Source: Moringa oleifera
Taxonomy: Eukaryota > Streptophyta > Magnoliopsida > Brassicales > Moringaceae
Assembly (NCBI GenBank): GCA_021397835.1
Contig: JAJFZO010000034.1
Location: 126,501-190,500 of the forward strand
Reading direction: 5' to 3'
Length of the DNA stretch: 64,000 bases
The first letter of the stretch is position 1. Each line of letters starts with the position of its first letter. The translations under genes and the position numbers were made by a program. Below are positions 16,678 to 28,033 of the stretch, piece by piece. The notes beneath the pieces were generated by a model. The model saw only the letters and a list, made by a program, of their open reading frames with translations. It did no database searches and was not told the DNA's origin.

Positions 16678-18186
16678 TCTTGCACAAAAAATATGATCAC
16701 AACCGACAGGCTCACAAATTCTCTTTTAGGTGAAGAACCAAGGTCACCTGCTAATTTATAAAGGCTTTGGGTTCAACACCCAAGAAACGAGGAATTAGAA
16801 AAACGAAATCTTAGAGCTATTCCAGAAACAAGACGGCACCGTCCATTTTGATCCAAGACAGAAGGGAGCTATGCTTGCTTGCATCATCCCTGACGCCACC
16901 CCATTTGAAGATTTTTACCCTGGTTTTGGTTGGAAAGAGATTATTCTTCGTTTCGGTGGGATGCCACTGCATGACATTGGACCATCGCTTTGGGAATTTA
17001 TTTAAAATGTTAGAAAAAGAAAATGTAATCTGAAGGTGGGAGCCATGCCAGGAAAAGTTCTGGCGATATTCATTTTGATAGAAAATTTTATGTTAAAAAT
17101 TAAAGTAGATTATTTTTAGATATATTAACTGTAATATACTAATTGAATATTATTGTTTATAATAAAAAAAAAGTAACTTACTATTTGATTGATTGGCTCT
17201 ACCATATATCAAAGAATAATTTACTTCTTATTAGTAAGCTGCTTTTAGTATATATAAGTGTTGTATTTTCATTGTAAATAGTGCAAAGAATAGTATCTCT
17301 TTTTTAAAATTTTGCCTATTTACACATTTATTGCTGCGGTAACAAATAAGCTCCTGATTGATTTGGTTTCTGAGTATCTTTGTCTTAATCATTTTCAAAG
17401 CTATTAGGCATAATGTTCTAGAAAATTCTACCCACCTACTGAATCTAACTCAAGCATAGTCATAACCAGAAGAAGACTAGAAGTTAAAAGTTCAACTTGG
17501 TCTGAAACGGGCAAACAGGGATGAAACGGCTGACTTTCATCAGCCAGTGTTAGCAGCAAATTGGCCTCCTTGAATTATTAGGCATATGAAGGAAATATCT
17601 TGCTTTAACCATCATGATTAGAGGCTCTAAAAGAATCTTAATTTGAAATCTATACCAATTACAAGCAGCAGTCCAATATGATGGAATCAGCACTAATATT
17701 AATTTTGCTGTCTCCACTACTAAAAAGAACGAAAATGGTTTCTTATCTTACTAATTTGGAATCTCTAACAACTCACCAATATCATTAAGGAAACCAAAGC
17801 TACTGAATTTGTTCATAGAAACCAATAAGACGCATAGTTTTTGAAATGGGAGGTATACATTAGATAAAAAGGTGCCTTATCAATGGACTCCCCTCGTAAG
17901 AAAAGTTACTGTCTTCAGGCATTTGGTCATATTTTCGAAACAACTATGAAAACCATACAGGGTGATTTTCGTTTCATCAGACTGAATGATACATTTGCTG
18001 ATGTTGATTCAGGAACTCCTTAGCCCCTCAGCATTGTAGCTGTTATTCATGCTTACATAACAATGATGCACGAGTCTATAGTTTTATTCAATCCTCCATG
18101 TTACATTAAACAGAGTAGAGCTCCAAGTATTATTCAACAGAATCGATTTCTTCAGTATACACACGAGTTTCATCACTCCAGCAGTT
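16678..18186. other. Spacer between hydrolase copies B and C
   Basis: About 1.5 kb without a gene: the 5' flank of copy B, then the 3' flank of copy C. It aligns with the flank upstream of copy C (about 20.6-21.5 kb) and, at its right end, with the sequence just downstream of copy B (about 14.1-14.3 kb). Confidence 0.6.
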
Positions 18187-20532
18187 CTATGATTTCACAT
18201 ACTTGGCAAACCAGTCCAACATGTTTCCATGGGCCTCCTCTGCAGACTTTACTGCTTCTGCATCTTCATCACTGTACCTCACCGTCCAGCCATGTTCAAC
18301 CTTGGGGAATATCTTCACGTAAACATCAACCTGCAAAGAAATTACAATTCTTAACAGAACAAAGCAACTATTGCATTTTCTTTTTCTTCTTTTCTTTCCA
18401 GGAAAATACCATTTTTACAGAGGAAAAGCGAGACTGGGCAGTAATTATAGAGAAAGCATGCAATAATTGTAAACAAGCTTGTGAAATTCAGGCAGTGGTT
18501 TTCATACCTCAGGTTTAGCAGCCAGTATCTCTTCGAACTGTTGCAAGAGTTCTGGGGGGGAGTACTGATCAATCTCTGCTCCTAGTACTGCAATCGGAGC
18601 CTTAACCCCTGAAAGAAACAATCTTGCATCATTCTATGATAAATTTGGATGCAAGTTTTTTAAAGTTTCTTATAAATTTACTTCAGGCCTCGAAGATGCG
18701 TGTAGAAGGGATAAAAAAAGTAGTATAATAGCTTTAAATCTTCAAGCACTGGAACTCTTACCCTGGATATCATCCACTGTAACAAAAAAAGGATGTAACA
18801 AGACAGCAGCTTGGATAAGCTCGCACTTTGCCAATGTGACCACAACTTTAGCTGCAAATAATGTAAGAGAGTTGATCTCAACTCAGGAAAGTAAAGCATT
18901 TCTATGTGAGTTAAACAAAATTGTATGTCAAATTGTTTGTAGATGAGAAGTGATAGAATATGAGTTTCCTAAAAATAAGCAAGCCAGGATAAGAAAATAA
19001 TGAAAATATGAAAAGCAGAGAGGGAAAAGTTAACTCACCACCCCAGCAGAAGCCAGCTGCACCAATTGCAGAGACACCTTTGCTCTTCAGAGCTTCAATG
19101 ACTGGCCTTGCATCCTCAAATCCCTTGTCCTGTAAGAACAAGGATGATAATTCAGGAACAACTCAAATCAATTTAGGCAGAAAATTATGGTCAGGAAAGT
19201 GAAAGATGGTATGGTAGCTCAAAAACTTAAAAAGTATCTGCTATTTTAGAGAAAACAGCCAGGATGCTAAACCCGTATATCTGCAGGGAGATCAGAATAT
19301 GAAATTTCTGGTGAACCTAAACTCAAATTCCAAATCAAAATAGGATTGCAATTTCAGAAACAGAATTGCTGCCTGACAAACTCAATCAGTCATCATTTCT
19401 AGGTTGAAAAAGAGCAGAACAAACCACTCCATGATCCTTCAACCAAACCATTATAGGCCGCTCAGCATTCTCAAGTACATATGGATCTTTATAGAAGAAA
19501 TCAGGAACCAGAACAAAGAATCCAGCAGCTGCAACCTTGTCAGCAAGTTTCCTTCCCGGCAAGAAAACAGATTGGATTAGTTTCCAGAAAATCACGAAGA
19601 ATGAAGTAGCTTTGTATTTCCTCACATGGTACAAGGGACTTGAGAACCAACAACTTCAATACCTGTTGCTACTTCCATACCCGAGCAGACAACATTCCCG
19701 TCAATTAATTCTTCAGAAGAATGCATAGTTATAAGCATACAATCTTAACTTTCAAGTCAAACAACCTACAGTCAAGTTCAAAAGTGAAAGAAATCCATGA
19801 CATGATGGCTGACTACCCAAAACAAATACTTAACTTCATTAATGCAACTGAGACAGAAATGGCAAAATTTAAATAATTTAACATCAAGATGAGCAAGACA
19901 TGCAGCATTTTGTACATCAGGCTATCCCAAACCATCTATAAGCTGAAGAGATCAGGTGTTAGAGTTCCTTATACCTGAAGTTTGGAGCCTCGAATCCTGC
20001 AGAAACAAGTCAAAGAAATAACAATTAGATGATGCTATTATGATCAAGAAAGATATAGTTGATAAAAGTACCACAAAATCAAATCAGAAAAGGTAAGCAC
20101 ACAAAATGCAAAACTAAAAAGGTGAGGGGGAGGAACAACTTAAGGATGAAAGAAGAAAAGAGAAAGTAATCATTATCAATTATTAGAGAAGTTGTTTTCT
20201 CCTTTATATTCATGAAAAATCACTGTAAGTATTTAGAGTACATGCCTAAACTACCTTGACAGTAAACAGATAAGCAACATGTTCATGGCCAAAAAAAACA
20301 AAAACCCATCTACAGCAAACAAAACCCAGATAGAATGTGAAGGAGGAAAAGAAAGAAGGCTATAATAATTTAGAAGGCTAGTACCAAAAATATCAGAGAT
20401 AAGAAGAATGGCGAGATTAGATTCAGGAGACCCAGTGACATAGGTATCAAGACCACCAAGCTTCTCCACGTGCCCTGCTCCACTACTTGGGTTCAAGGTT
20501 GGAGGGTTTTGACAGCACTGAGGACCTGACAT
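18187..20532 (-). CDS. Dienelactone hydrolase family alpha/beta hydrolase, tandem copy C
   Basis: Third copy with the same seven exons: 20532-20385, 19996-19975, 19551-19425, 19129-19039, 18851-18762, 18608-18508, 18330-18187. It encodes 240 residues, one more than A and B, because the terminal codons read YVKS before TAG. The catalytic Cys (AAGFCWGG), Asp (AEIDQYSPPE) and His (KVEHGW) are present. The residues after the catalytic Asp differ from the HM/HI of the other copies, which could affect the active-site rim (inference). An in-frame ATG 30 bases upstream would add MYCDHIFCAR; the MSGPQCC start is preferred because all three copies share it. Confidence 0.9.
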
Positions 20533-22700
20533 TCTTGCACAAAAGATATGATCACAATACACAGGCTCACAAAGTCTCCTTCAGGTGAAGAACTAAGGCC
20601 ACCTGGTAATTTATAAAAGCTTTTGGTTCAATACCCAAGAAATAAGAAAGGGAGAAAGAATGACGTCCTTGGATTATTTAGAAAATAGCCGGTGCCGGCT
20701 ATTTTGATCCAAGAAAAAAGAGAGCTAATCTTTGCTTGTATCATCTCTGACGTTGCCGCATTTGAAGATTCTTTTCCCTGGTTTTTAGCAAGAAAGAGAT
20801 TCTTCGTTTGGAGTGGATGACACCGCATGATCGTAGTCTATCAGTATCGGAATTTATTTATTTATTTATTTTTGAAAGTAGAAGAGGAAAATGTAACCTA
20901 AAGGTGGGAACCACACTACGAATTTTTTTAAGCCAATTATGGCAAATAGCTTTGGGTTCTAGGATCTATGTCTACCACTTCCAGAGCTGTTAGGCATGGT
21001 GCTCTAGAAAATCTTACCAGTTACTCAACTCTAACTCAAGCATAAAGACATACCCAGGAAGAGAAGCAAGGGCACAAATTAAAGTTCAACCTGGTCTTGA
21101 ACGGGCAAAAAAAGCGAAGAGGGGAAAAAGCGACGTTCCTCAACTAGTGCTAGCAGCAACCTTGCGGCTTTGAATTATTAGGCATGTGAAGGCATCATCT
21201 TTCCTTAACTTCCATGATTGGGTGTTCTAAAAGAATCTGAATTTGAAACCTACACCAATTACAAGCAGCAGCACATATTGCTTTTGTGGTTTGTGGGGAA
21301 GAAAGCCACAAACTTTCAAGAAGTTTTGTTAGTCCAATCTGATGGAATCAGCACCATTATTGATTTTGCTGACTCCACTACCAAAAAGAAAACGAAACTG
21401 GTGTCTCTTCTTATGGAATCTCTACCAATTCATCAATACCATAAAGAAAACAAAAGCTACCATCTTATTCATAGAATACTATAAAAAATAAAGTTTTTAA
21501 GTCTGGAGAGATACATTATACTGGTACCATATCCATGGCCTCCCTTTACAAAAGCTATTGACTTTCAAAATGCACCCACTTCTCTTGGGTTCCATGTATT
21601 ATTAATAATTTACCCACCTATTTCTCATTGTTGTGCTCCTGTTATTATTTTCCCAGTGGGTTTATATATATAAACTTCAAAAACCTGAATTCTCTTTGGA
21701 TTTTTCTTTTTCTTTTTCTTTTTAGAATTCATAAGTAGCTTAACTATGTGTCTAAAATATTATTCACTAGACTTAAGATATTATTTAATCTCTGCTAATT
21801 TTTTTTAAAAATAATTTTATAATTTATTATGTTAGTGAAAAAATAATTAAAATAAGTTTTATCTATTAATTTTACTCAACAGTCTCACATTATCATTTAT
21901 TAAAAAAATCAATATAAATCATATTAACAAAATTGCTAGAACCCTCACTTAAGTTGCAGCGTTGTAAGCAAACCAATAAATGATAAATCGTTCACTTAAT
22001 TGATTGTTAATTAGGCAACAGCTACTACAACAAAAATTTAATTTATGATTTATCTTATTTTCTCCCACTACATAATAAATTATTTTTTATCAAATTAATA
22101 AAAAATTTAAAAATAAAATTCATATAAAATCTTAATATTTATTTTATATTATTAAATAAATTTTATTGTTCAAAAAATTATCAATCAAATCCTAATATAT
22201 CAATTTGTATTAAATTAAACTCTATTAAAAAAACTTAAAAATTAGAGATCTTATATAAAGGGTTTTGACTTGAAATTTTTAAAAATATAAAGAAATATTG
22301 AGCAACCATTAAAAAAATTTCAGAAAATTTGGAGTAATTATAATAAATTTTGTAAATTTATATTTTTAAAATTTTTATAAAATCATAAAAAATAGATATT
22401 GAGTTAAAAACTATTTAGATTTAAATTATGAACCCAAAATAGTTCAAAAAATTCATACGAATTATTTTTGAGATATTTCAACAATAAAAATATTTTTAAT
22501 TTTTTATAGTCATTTGAATTAAAATTTAATTTCAAATAAATTGATTAATTTAATTTATTATTTTTAAACATGAAAATTTGATTTTTAATATTTTTATATA
22601 AGTTTTTATCCAAAATTTAATCTAAATAGCTAAAAAATAATTAATCTAAATTGTTAATTTCCAAATAAAAGATCAAAGGCGAAAGGCCTCCAGGTCCAAA
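20533..22700. other. Spacer between hydrolase copy C and RNR2
   Basis: The left part (to about 21.48 kb) is the duplicated 5' flank of copy C. After about 21.6 kb the DNA becomes very AT-rich and unrelated to the hydrolase unit, and contains a member of the AT-rich repeat family. No gene is seen. Confidence 0.55.
22090..22630. repeat. AT-rich dispersed repeat, second locus
   Basis: Very AT-rich DNA containing ATATTTCAACAATAAAAATA at about 22473-22492, followed by TTTTTAATTTTTTATAGTCA and then ATTAAAATTTAATT. The same succession, with scattered changes, occurs at 54645-54704. The central ATATTTCAACAATAAAAATA word recurs on the minus strand at about 9578-9600. A non-autonomous element family is the simplest explanation; its ends are not resolved. 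Confidence 0.45.
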
Positions 22701-22728
22701 TAGCTTTGGGGCTACAGCGGCCCCCAGC

Positions 22729-22988
22729 TGGGCCTTAGAAAATTTTGAAGACAGGGAATGGCCACAACATCCTCCAAAACGAGACCTGTTCAGATGGAAC
22801 TTAAAAACGGTTAACCAGAGCAACTGTATTAAGTGGCCCATGCACGAAAAACTAACTAAAGAAAGGGCGCAGCCGCAAAAGTCAATGTAACGCTTCTTCT
22901 CTTTCTATCTCGCGGGCGTGTGGATGATTCTCTATCATAGATATTCCAATTTGTCGGTTTTTCTTCCCGAGGGGTTTTGGTAGGGTTT
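22729..22988 (+). promoter_or_regulatory. RNR2 promoter with site II and telo-box motifs
   Basis: Upstream of the RNR2 start codon are two site II words (TGGGCC at 22729-22734, and its complement GGCCCA at 22835-22840) and a telo-box in reverse orientation (TAGGGTTT at 22981-22988). This pairing is known from plant genes active in dividing cells, such as PCNA and ribosomal protein genes, and fits a DNA-precursor enzyme. A GCGGGAGA word near 23032 is one change from an E2F site, and only suggestive. Confidence 0.45.
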
Positions 22989-23066
22989 CTCTCTCTTTGT
23001 CCACTCAAACGAAACCCAAAAACAAGATATAGCGGGAGACAGAGAGATACAGAGAAACAGATATAA

Positions 23067-26000
23067 ATGGGTTCTTTAAGAAATGGGCTGGAGCGAGAAA
23101 GAGACATGGAAACTGAAGGAGAAGAAAAAGAGGAGCCAATTCTAGTGGAGCAGAACCAGAGATTCTGTATGTTTCCTATCAGATACAAGCAGCTCTGGGA
23201 GATGTACAAGAAGGCGGAGGCCAGTTTTTGGACTGGTAGTTACTTAGTCTTTTGTTTTTTCTCTCTTCTGTTAACACTCTCCCTAAGAAAAATGCAGTGG
23301 GTACGGTTACTACGTTTTGTTCCTTGATTTTTTTTTTTTTTTGTAATCTTGGTTCTTTCGGGTGTGTTTGCATGATTGAATTAGGTGTGCATATATGCTG
23401 CAAAATTTTCCATGGTTGTTTCCTCACTCACGGAATATGCTTATGTCATTTTACAGTTCTCTTCTATGAATGGAATTCTCAATTCACGGATGGAGTTAAT
23501 GTTGTTTTATATTTTTCTTGTTGGCACTTTGGAGTTAATGTTGTTTGAAATTCGCTTTTCTTCGTTGTTTCATCTACTGCTCTGCAAAATTTGGTGTTTG
23601 CAATGTTGGATAGGAATTTCCTTTGTTGCAAGTATGCCATGCATTTATTCTGTCCTAATTTGTAAGCAATCTATGCTCTTCAGACTGACAGATTTTAAGG
23701 ATCCACTGAGTTTTCTGAGTTGATAGTGCTTACTACTTTGGTGGGATTCAGATGAAGAGTTTATGCATAGTATCAGGAACCTGGAAGAGCATGGTAATTT
23801 TTTTTTTATTAACCTGTCAAAGAGGATAGCATGGGATGATTGAAATGTGAAATAGGAATATACTTGGTTGCAAGTATTTATGGCCAATTTTTCTTGATAG
23901 AAGTTGCTCAATTTCCACAGTGTATTATCATATGTAAATGAGACTACTAATATGATGCATAACCTATGTGTGAAGTGGGAGCGTTCCTACTTCTTGAGCA
24001 GGATGAAGGACAATGCTTTTTTTTTCGAGCCTCTTTCTAAGACATCTGTAGTTGTATTCACTAGTACCGTATTAGCAGAACCAGTCATTGTTACAATGGA
24101 GCAACTTTCTGAGCTGTAAGGGTGCTCAATTACAGAGTTATATGCCTTCAGAGTAAGCATTCGTGAGATTTATGTCTGTTTTAAGCCTATATGTTAAATG
24201 GTGGTGCAACATGTCTTCCGGTCTTAGATTTTGTTTGCATACTATCTTGGTAAATAGTGAACAACCAAATAAACTGACATCTTACTGAATGAATGGATGT
24301 AATTTTGATGGCGATGTCAATGCAACATGTGGCAATTATATGGTGCTCATGGGGCTGAGGGACAGTGTAGCTGTGCAGAAAGAAATGATGATGGGATGAT
24401 GTTTTTGGTGGTGAAAGTGGTAAAGAAGAAAGAGGCATTCATAAAATATGCTGTTGCCAGTGTTAGTGGTTGCAGAAAATAAGATAGAGTTGTTGACAGA
24501 GAGGCTGTGATAAGATGGAAATTGAGGTTTCATGATGACAAAGGTGAAGGGTGTTCCCCCTTTCGCCCCCCCACCCCGAAAACATTTCCAGGGATGTATT
24601 TGTTCCCATTTGAGTGAAGTATTCCTTACTTGGTATTTACATGAGCTCGTGTCTTCTGAAAATCTCTCTCTCTTTTTCTCTCTCTGATTTTCCAATTCTT
24701 AAGTTGTCTTTTTATTTCATCTCAATAAACGAATAAAAAGATCCAAAAAAGGAAAATATTTTGAAAAGATAGGATTTTTTTTTTTTTTTCATTTCTATCC
24801 TTTCTTTGTTCAGTTCATGTTGGATTTTTCATCTGGATGCAGTTTCATTTCGTGATTTGCTCCTTATAGTTGGTTTTTTCTGTGTTATATGTTTGTTTAT
24901 TTTTCATTTGTTTACTTTTACCCTGAAGTTTTGTTTTATAATTTGTGAATTGGGCTTGCAGCTGAGGAGGTTGATCTCTCCCTGGATGTGCAGCATTGGG
25001 AAAACCTATCTGTTTCAGAGAAACATTTCATAAGCCATGTGCTGGCATTTTTCGCTGCTTCTGATGGGATAGTTTTGGAGAACTTGGCTGCAAGATTTCT
25101 AAATGATGTTCAGGTTCCGGAGGTAATATTGAGCCTCCATGTATTTACCTTTATTCCTACAATTGTTTGAATCTTTAGGTTCAGTGTTTTTTTTAACTCC
25201 ATTTCAACTTTTATTTATATCTGCTTTATATCTCTGACATGCGGACATATTTTGACGACTAGCTCATGTTTATGTAAGCCAGTTCTTATGTGAGAAAATA
25301 CATATTGAGTACTTTGAAGGTGATAGTTCATGTTCAGTTGAATGAAATGTTTGGACAATGGGGCTAGTTTTTCCTTTCCCATTTTAGAACTTTTCATATG
25401 GTTCTAATTTTGGGTAGATGTAAGTTATTTTGCTTAACTGTGGATGTTGCCATTTTTTTTTTTTTTTGTTGAAAACAATCATCCTAAATTTGATTCCTTC
25501 AAGTTGATTTTCTAACATTTAGTTTTTCTCATTCTTTCAGGCTCGTGCATTCTATGGGTTTCAAATTGCTATGGAGAATATTCATTCTGGTAGATTTTGG
25601 TAGTTAGAGCTGATCATAGACCAGGGCCATTAGGCCCGGCTGATTGTAGGCACCAGACAAATCATGTTAGGCCTAAAGTTTAAGGTCTGATCTAGCTTAT
25701 GCCTTGATTGGCCTGGCCAATGAATACTTAACTACCTGTGACCTGGACCTCAAAACTTGTATTAAGAGCCGGCTTCTTCAGAAGGGCCTTCGTTGGTCAT
25801 ACCTACTGGGGCCAAATTTGTCAAGCCTTAAAACATGAATGGCCTGACCTAAATTTGGTCTGGACTGGCCCATGATCAGCTCTATTTGTGAATGATATTT
25901 TGTTTCTCTTTTGTCATGCATTAGGTCATACCTGATTGGGAATATTTTTTGTTGCATATCATCAGAAATGTACAGCTTGCTTTTGGAGACGTATATCAGG

Positions 26001-28033
26001 GATTCGAAAGAGAAGCATAGATTATTCAATGCTATTGAAAATATTCCTTGTGTTGCTCAGAAGGCAAAGTGGGCTTTAAATTGGATTCGAAGGTACTTAT
26101 CGCATTATTATGTGTTCCTTAACATATCATGTACAAGAATTCATGTAAATGCTGCCCATAATATGAATACATGGGGGTTATTATTAAGTGTATTAAATAT
26201 TTACCACTTTAGGATATAATCTTCCAAAATTCAGGTGGACTTTCCACCTGCTGTAGTTACTTTCTCCAGAAGCTTTTAATTCAGATGAGGAGAAAGTGAA
26301 TTGAATTTCAATGCAGATATACTTGTATGAACTGTATTGAATGAGCTTCTAATTCTTAGTTTAATAGCTTCTTCTACATTCCTTTGGAGTAGTGTAACGT
26401 CCATTATATCAAATATCGAACTTAGTGCTGCTTTGGCGTAGTGCCCTGGAATATAGAGGCCTGTGATAGTGTTGCAGTCAAGCTTTATTTATATGTGGAA
26501 GGTTCACTATATTCAAGTTGAGGCATGAAATTCTTTTTTTAAGATTTCTTGTTGTGACCTTGTGCAGTTCTACTTCTTTTGCGGAAAGACTAGTTGCCTT
26601 TGCATGTGTTGAAGGAATCTTTTTCTCAGGAAGGTATTTCTCTCAAAGCATTGGAGGATGGCAGCATGTTCTATGATATTTGATGTGCTTGAGTTTATAT
26701 GTTGTTTTTCTGCTATAAACTTTTTCTATATACAGCGACTTTTTCCGACTCTATTTTGTTCTTCTCATATTTGCTCAGTTTCTGTTCCATTTTCTGGCTA
26801 AAGAAGAGGGGCTTGATGCCCGGTTTGACCTTCTCAAATGAGCTTATATCTAGAGACGAAGGCCTCCACTGTGACTTTGCTTGCATTCTCTACAGGTGAA
26901 TATTTCTGGTTGTTGAGAATTTATCTTCGTCTGGAAGTTTTAAAACTTACAAACTCAATATTTATCCACAAATAAGAATTTTTTTTGTGCCCATTCTTTT
27001 TGGTTTACTTTTGGTTTTCCTCAAAGATCTTGTGGTTGCTTACAGTTTGTTGCAGAAGCAACTTCATTGGCAAAAAGTTCATGACATTGTTCATGAGGCA
27101 GTGGAAATTGAGACAGAGTTTGTTTGCGAGGCTCTTCCTTGTGCATTGATTGGCATGAACTCAACTCTCATGAGCCAGTACATAAAATTTGTTGCTGACC
27201 GTCTTTTGGTAAAATTCCCCTTCAGTTTGCTTCTTTCAGAAGAGTAAATAAATAAGGTAATGATGAAAGAGGGTTGCTTGTTTCTTTTCTCTTACCAGGT
27301 TGCTTTGGGGTACCAGAGAAAATACAACTTGGAAAATCCCTTTGATTGGATGGAGTTTATATCATTGCAGTGAGTGTTTATGACAATGAGAATGGCTTTT
27401 GCTTTTTTCTGGTTTATGTCATGAATTGAATGATCTTTTCGGAGAATTTTCAAGCTAACATCTTCCTTCCAAGTCTATTAGTTGAACTTCAGTTACTTTA
27501 ACACCTCAGCTATTGTTACTCCTCGAAGTCAAGAAAACACTAATCCACCACAGCCAGAAATTACCATCATCTTTATCCATCTGAACATTCTTTCATCACC
27601 CTATTCAGTCTATTAAGAATGTTGATTCTTGTTAACCTAACATTTGAGTCATGCAGACAGGCCTGTTGGCCCATTTGCTAGGTACACAGCCTTCCCATTT
27701 AGGTTGTCCAAGTTCAACTCTTTCTAGATTTATCTGCAGTCAGTATCTACAGAAATAAAAAAGAAAAAGGAATCATGCAGATTATGATCAAACTTTGACT
27801 TAATATGCCTTTTGTTGACAACGCATTTTTTGACTGAAGCATTCTGGGCTTCGGTGTAGATAAGGTGTTGCACCTTCAATAATCTGTTAGCACTTCCTGC
27901 TTTCTTTGACTTTGACAGAGGGAAGGCAAACTTTTTTGAGAGAAGAGTGGGTGATTACCAGAAGGCTTCCGTCATGTCAAGCCTTCAAACTGGTGGAAAA
28001 TCCTACGTGTTCAAACTCGACGAAGACTTTTGA
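23067..28033 (+). CDS. RNR2A: Ribonucleoside-diphosphate reductase small subunit (R2)
   Basis: R2 subunit of class Ia ribonucleotide reductase, which makes dNDPs for DNA synthesis and repair; it holds the di-iron tyrosyl radical and pairs with the large R1 subunit. Nine exons: 23067-23235, 24962-25122, 25541-25589, 25966-26092, 26568-26633, 26779-26895, 27046-27208, 27299-27369, 27919-28033, giving 345 residues. Iron ligands fall in [11 protein letters not shown] (Asp), EARAFYG (Glu), NIHSEMYS (His, with the radical Tyr close by), CVEGIFFSG (Glu) and [13 protein letters not shown] (Glu and His). The C-terminus FKLDEDF is the R1-binding tail. The wording ([12 protein letters not shown]) is nearer to Arabidopsis RNR2A than to TSO2. 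A second in-frame ATG lies at 23106, so the N-terminus could be 13 residues shorter. The next gene, MED33, follows on the same strand as in Arabidopsis. Confidence 0.93.
25605..25884. mobile_element. MITE-like element in RNR2 intron 3
   Basis: A 280-base segment bounded by terminal inverted repeats: TAGAGCTGATCATAGACCAG at the left and, reversed, TAGAGCTGATCATGGGCCAG at the right (18 of 20 identical). The interior is much richer in GGCC/GGCCTG words than the surrounding intron and has no coding capacity. If the outer TA belongs to the target site, a Tc1/mariner-type TA duplication fits; the GGGCC-rich ends also resemble plant hAT MITEs, though no clean 8-base duplication is seen. It starts 15 bases after the 5' splice site and makes up most of the 376-base intron, yet both splice sites are intact. 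Confidence 0.75.

Larger units (their letters stand above)
10680..21480. repeat. Tandem segmental triplication carrying the three hydrolase genes
   Basis: Three head-to-tail units of about 3.5-3.9 kb (approximately 10.7-14.28, 14.28-18.09 and 18.09-21.48 kb). Similarity extends beyond exons into introns and flanks. For example TCCAAGTATTATTCAACAGA recurs near 14237 and 18122, and AATTATTAGGCAT recurs near 17572 and 21173 in the 5' flanks of copies B and C. Shared intron and flank sequence points to unequal crossing over of a whole gene unit rather than retrotransposition. Confidence 0.8.
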
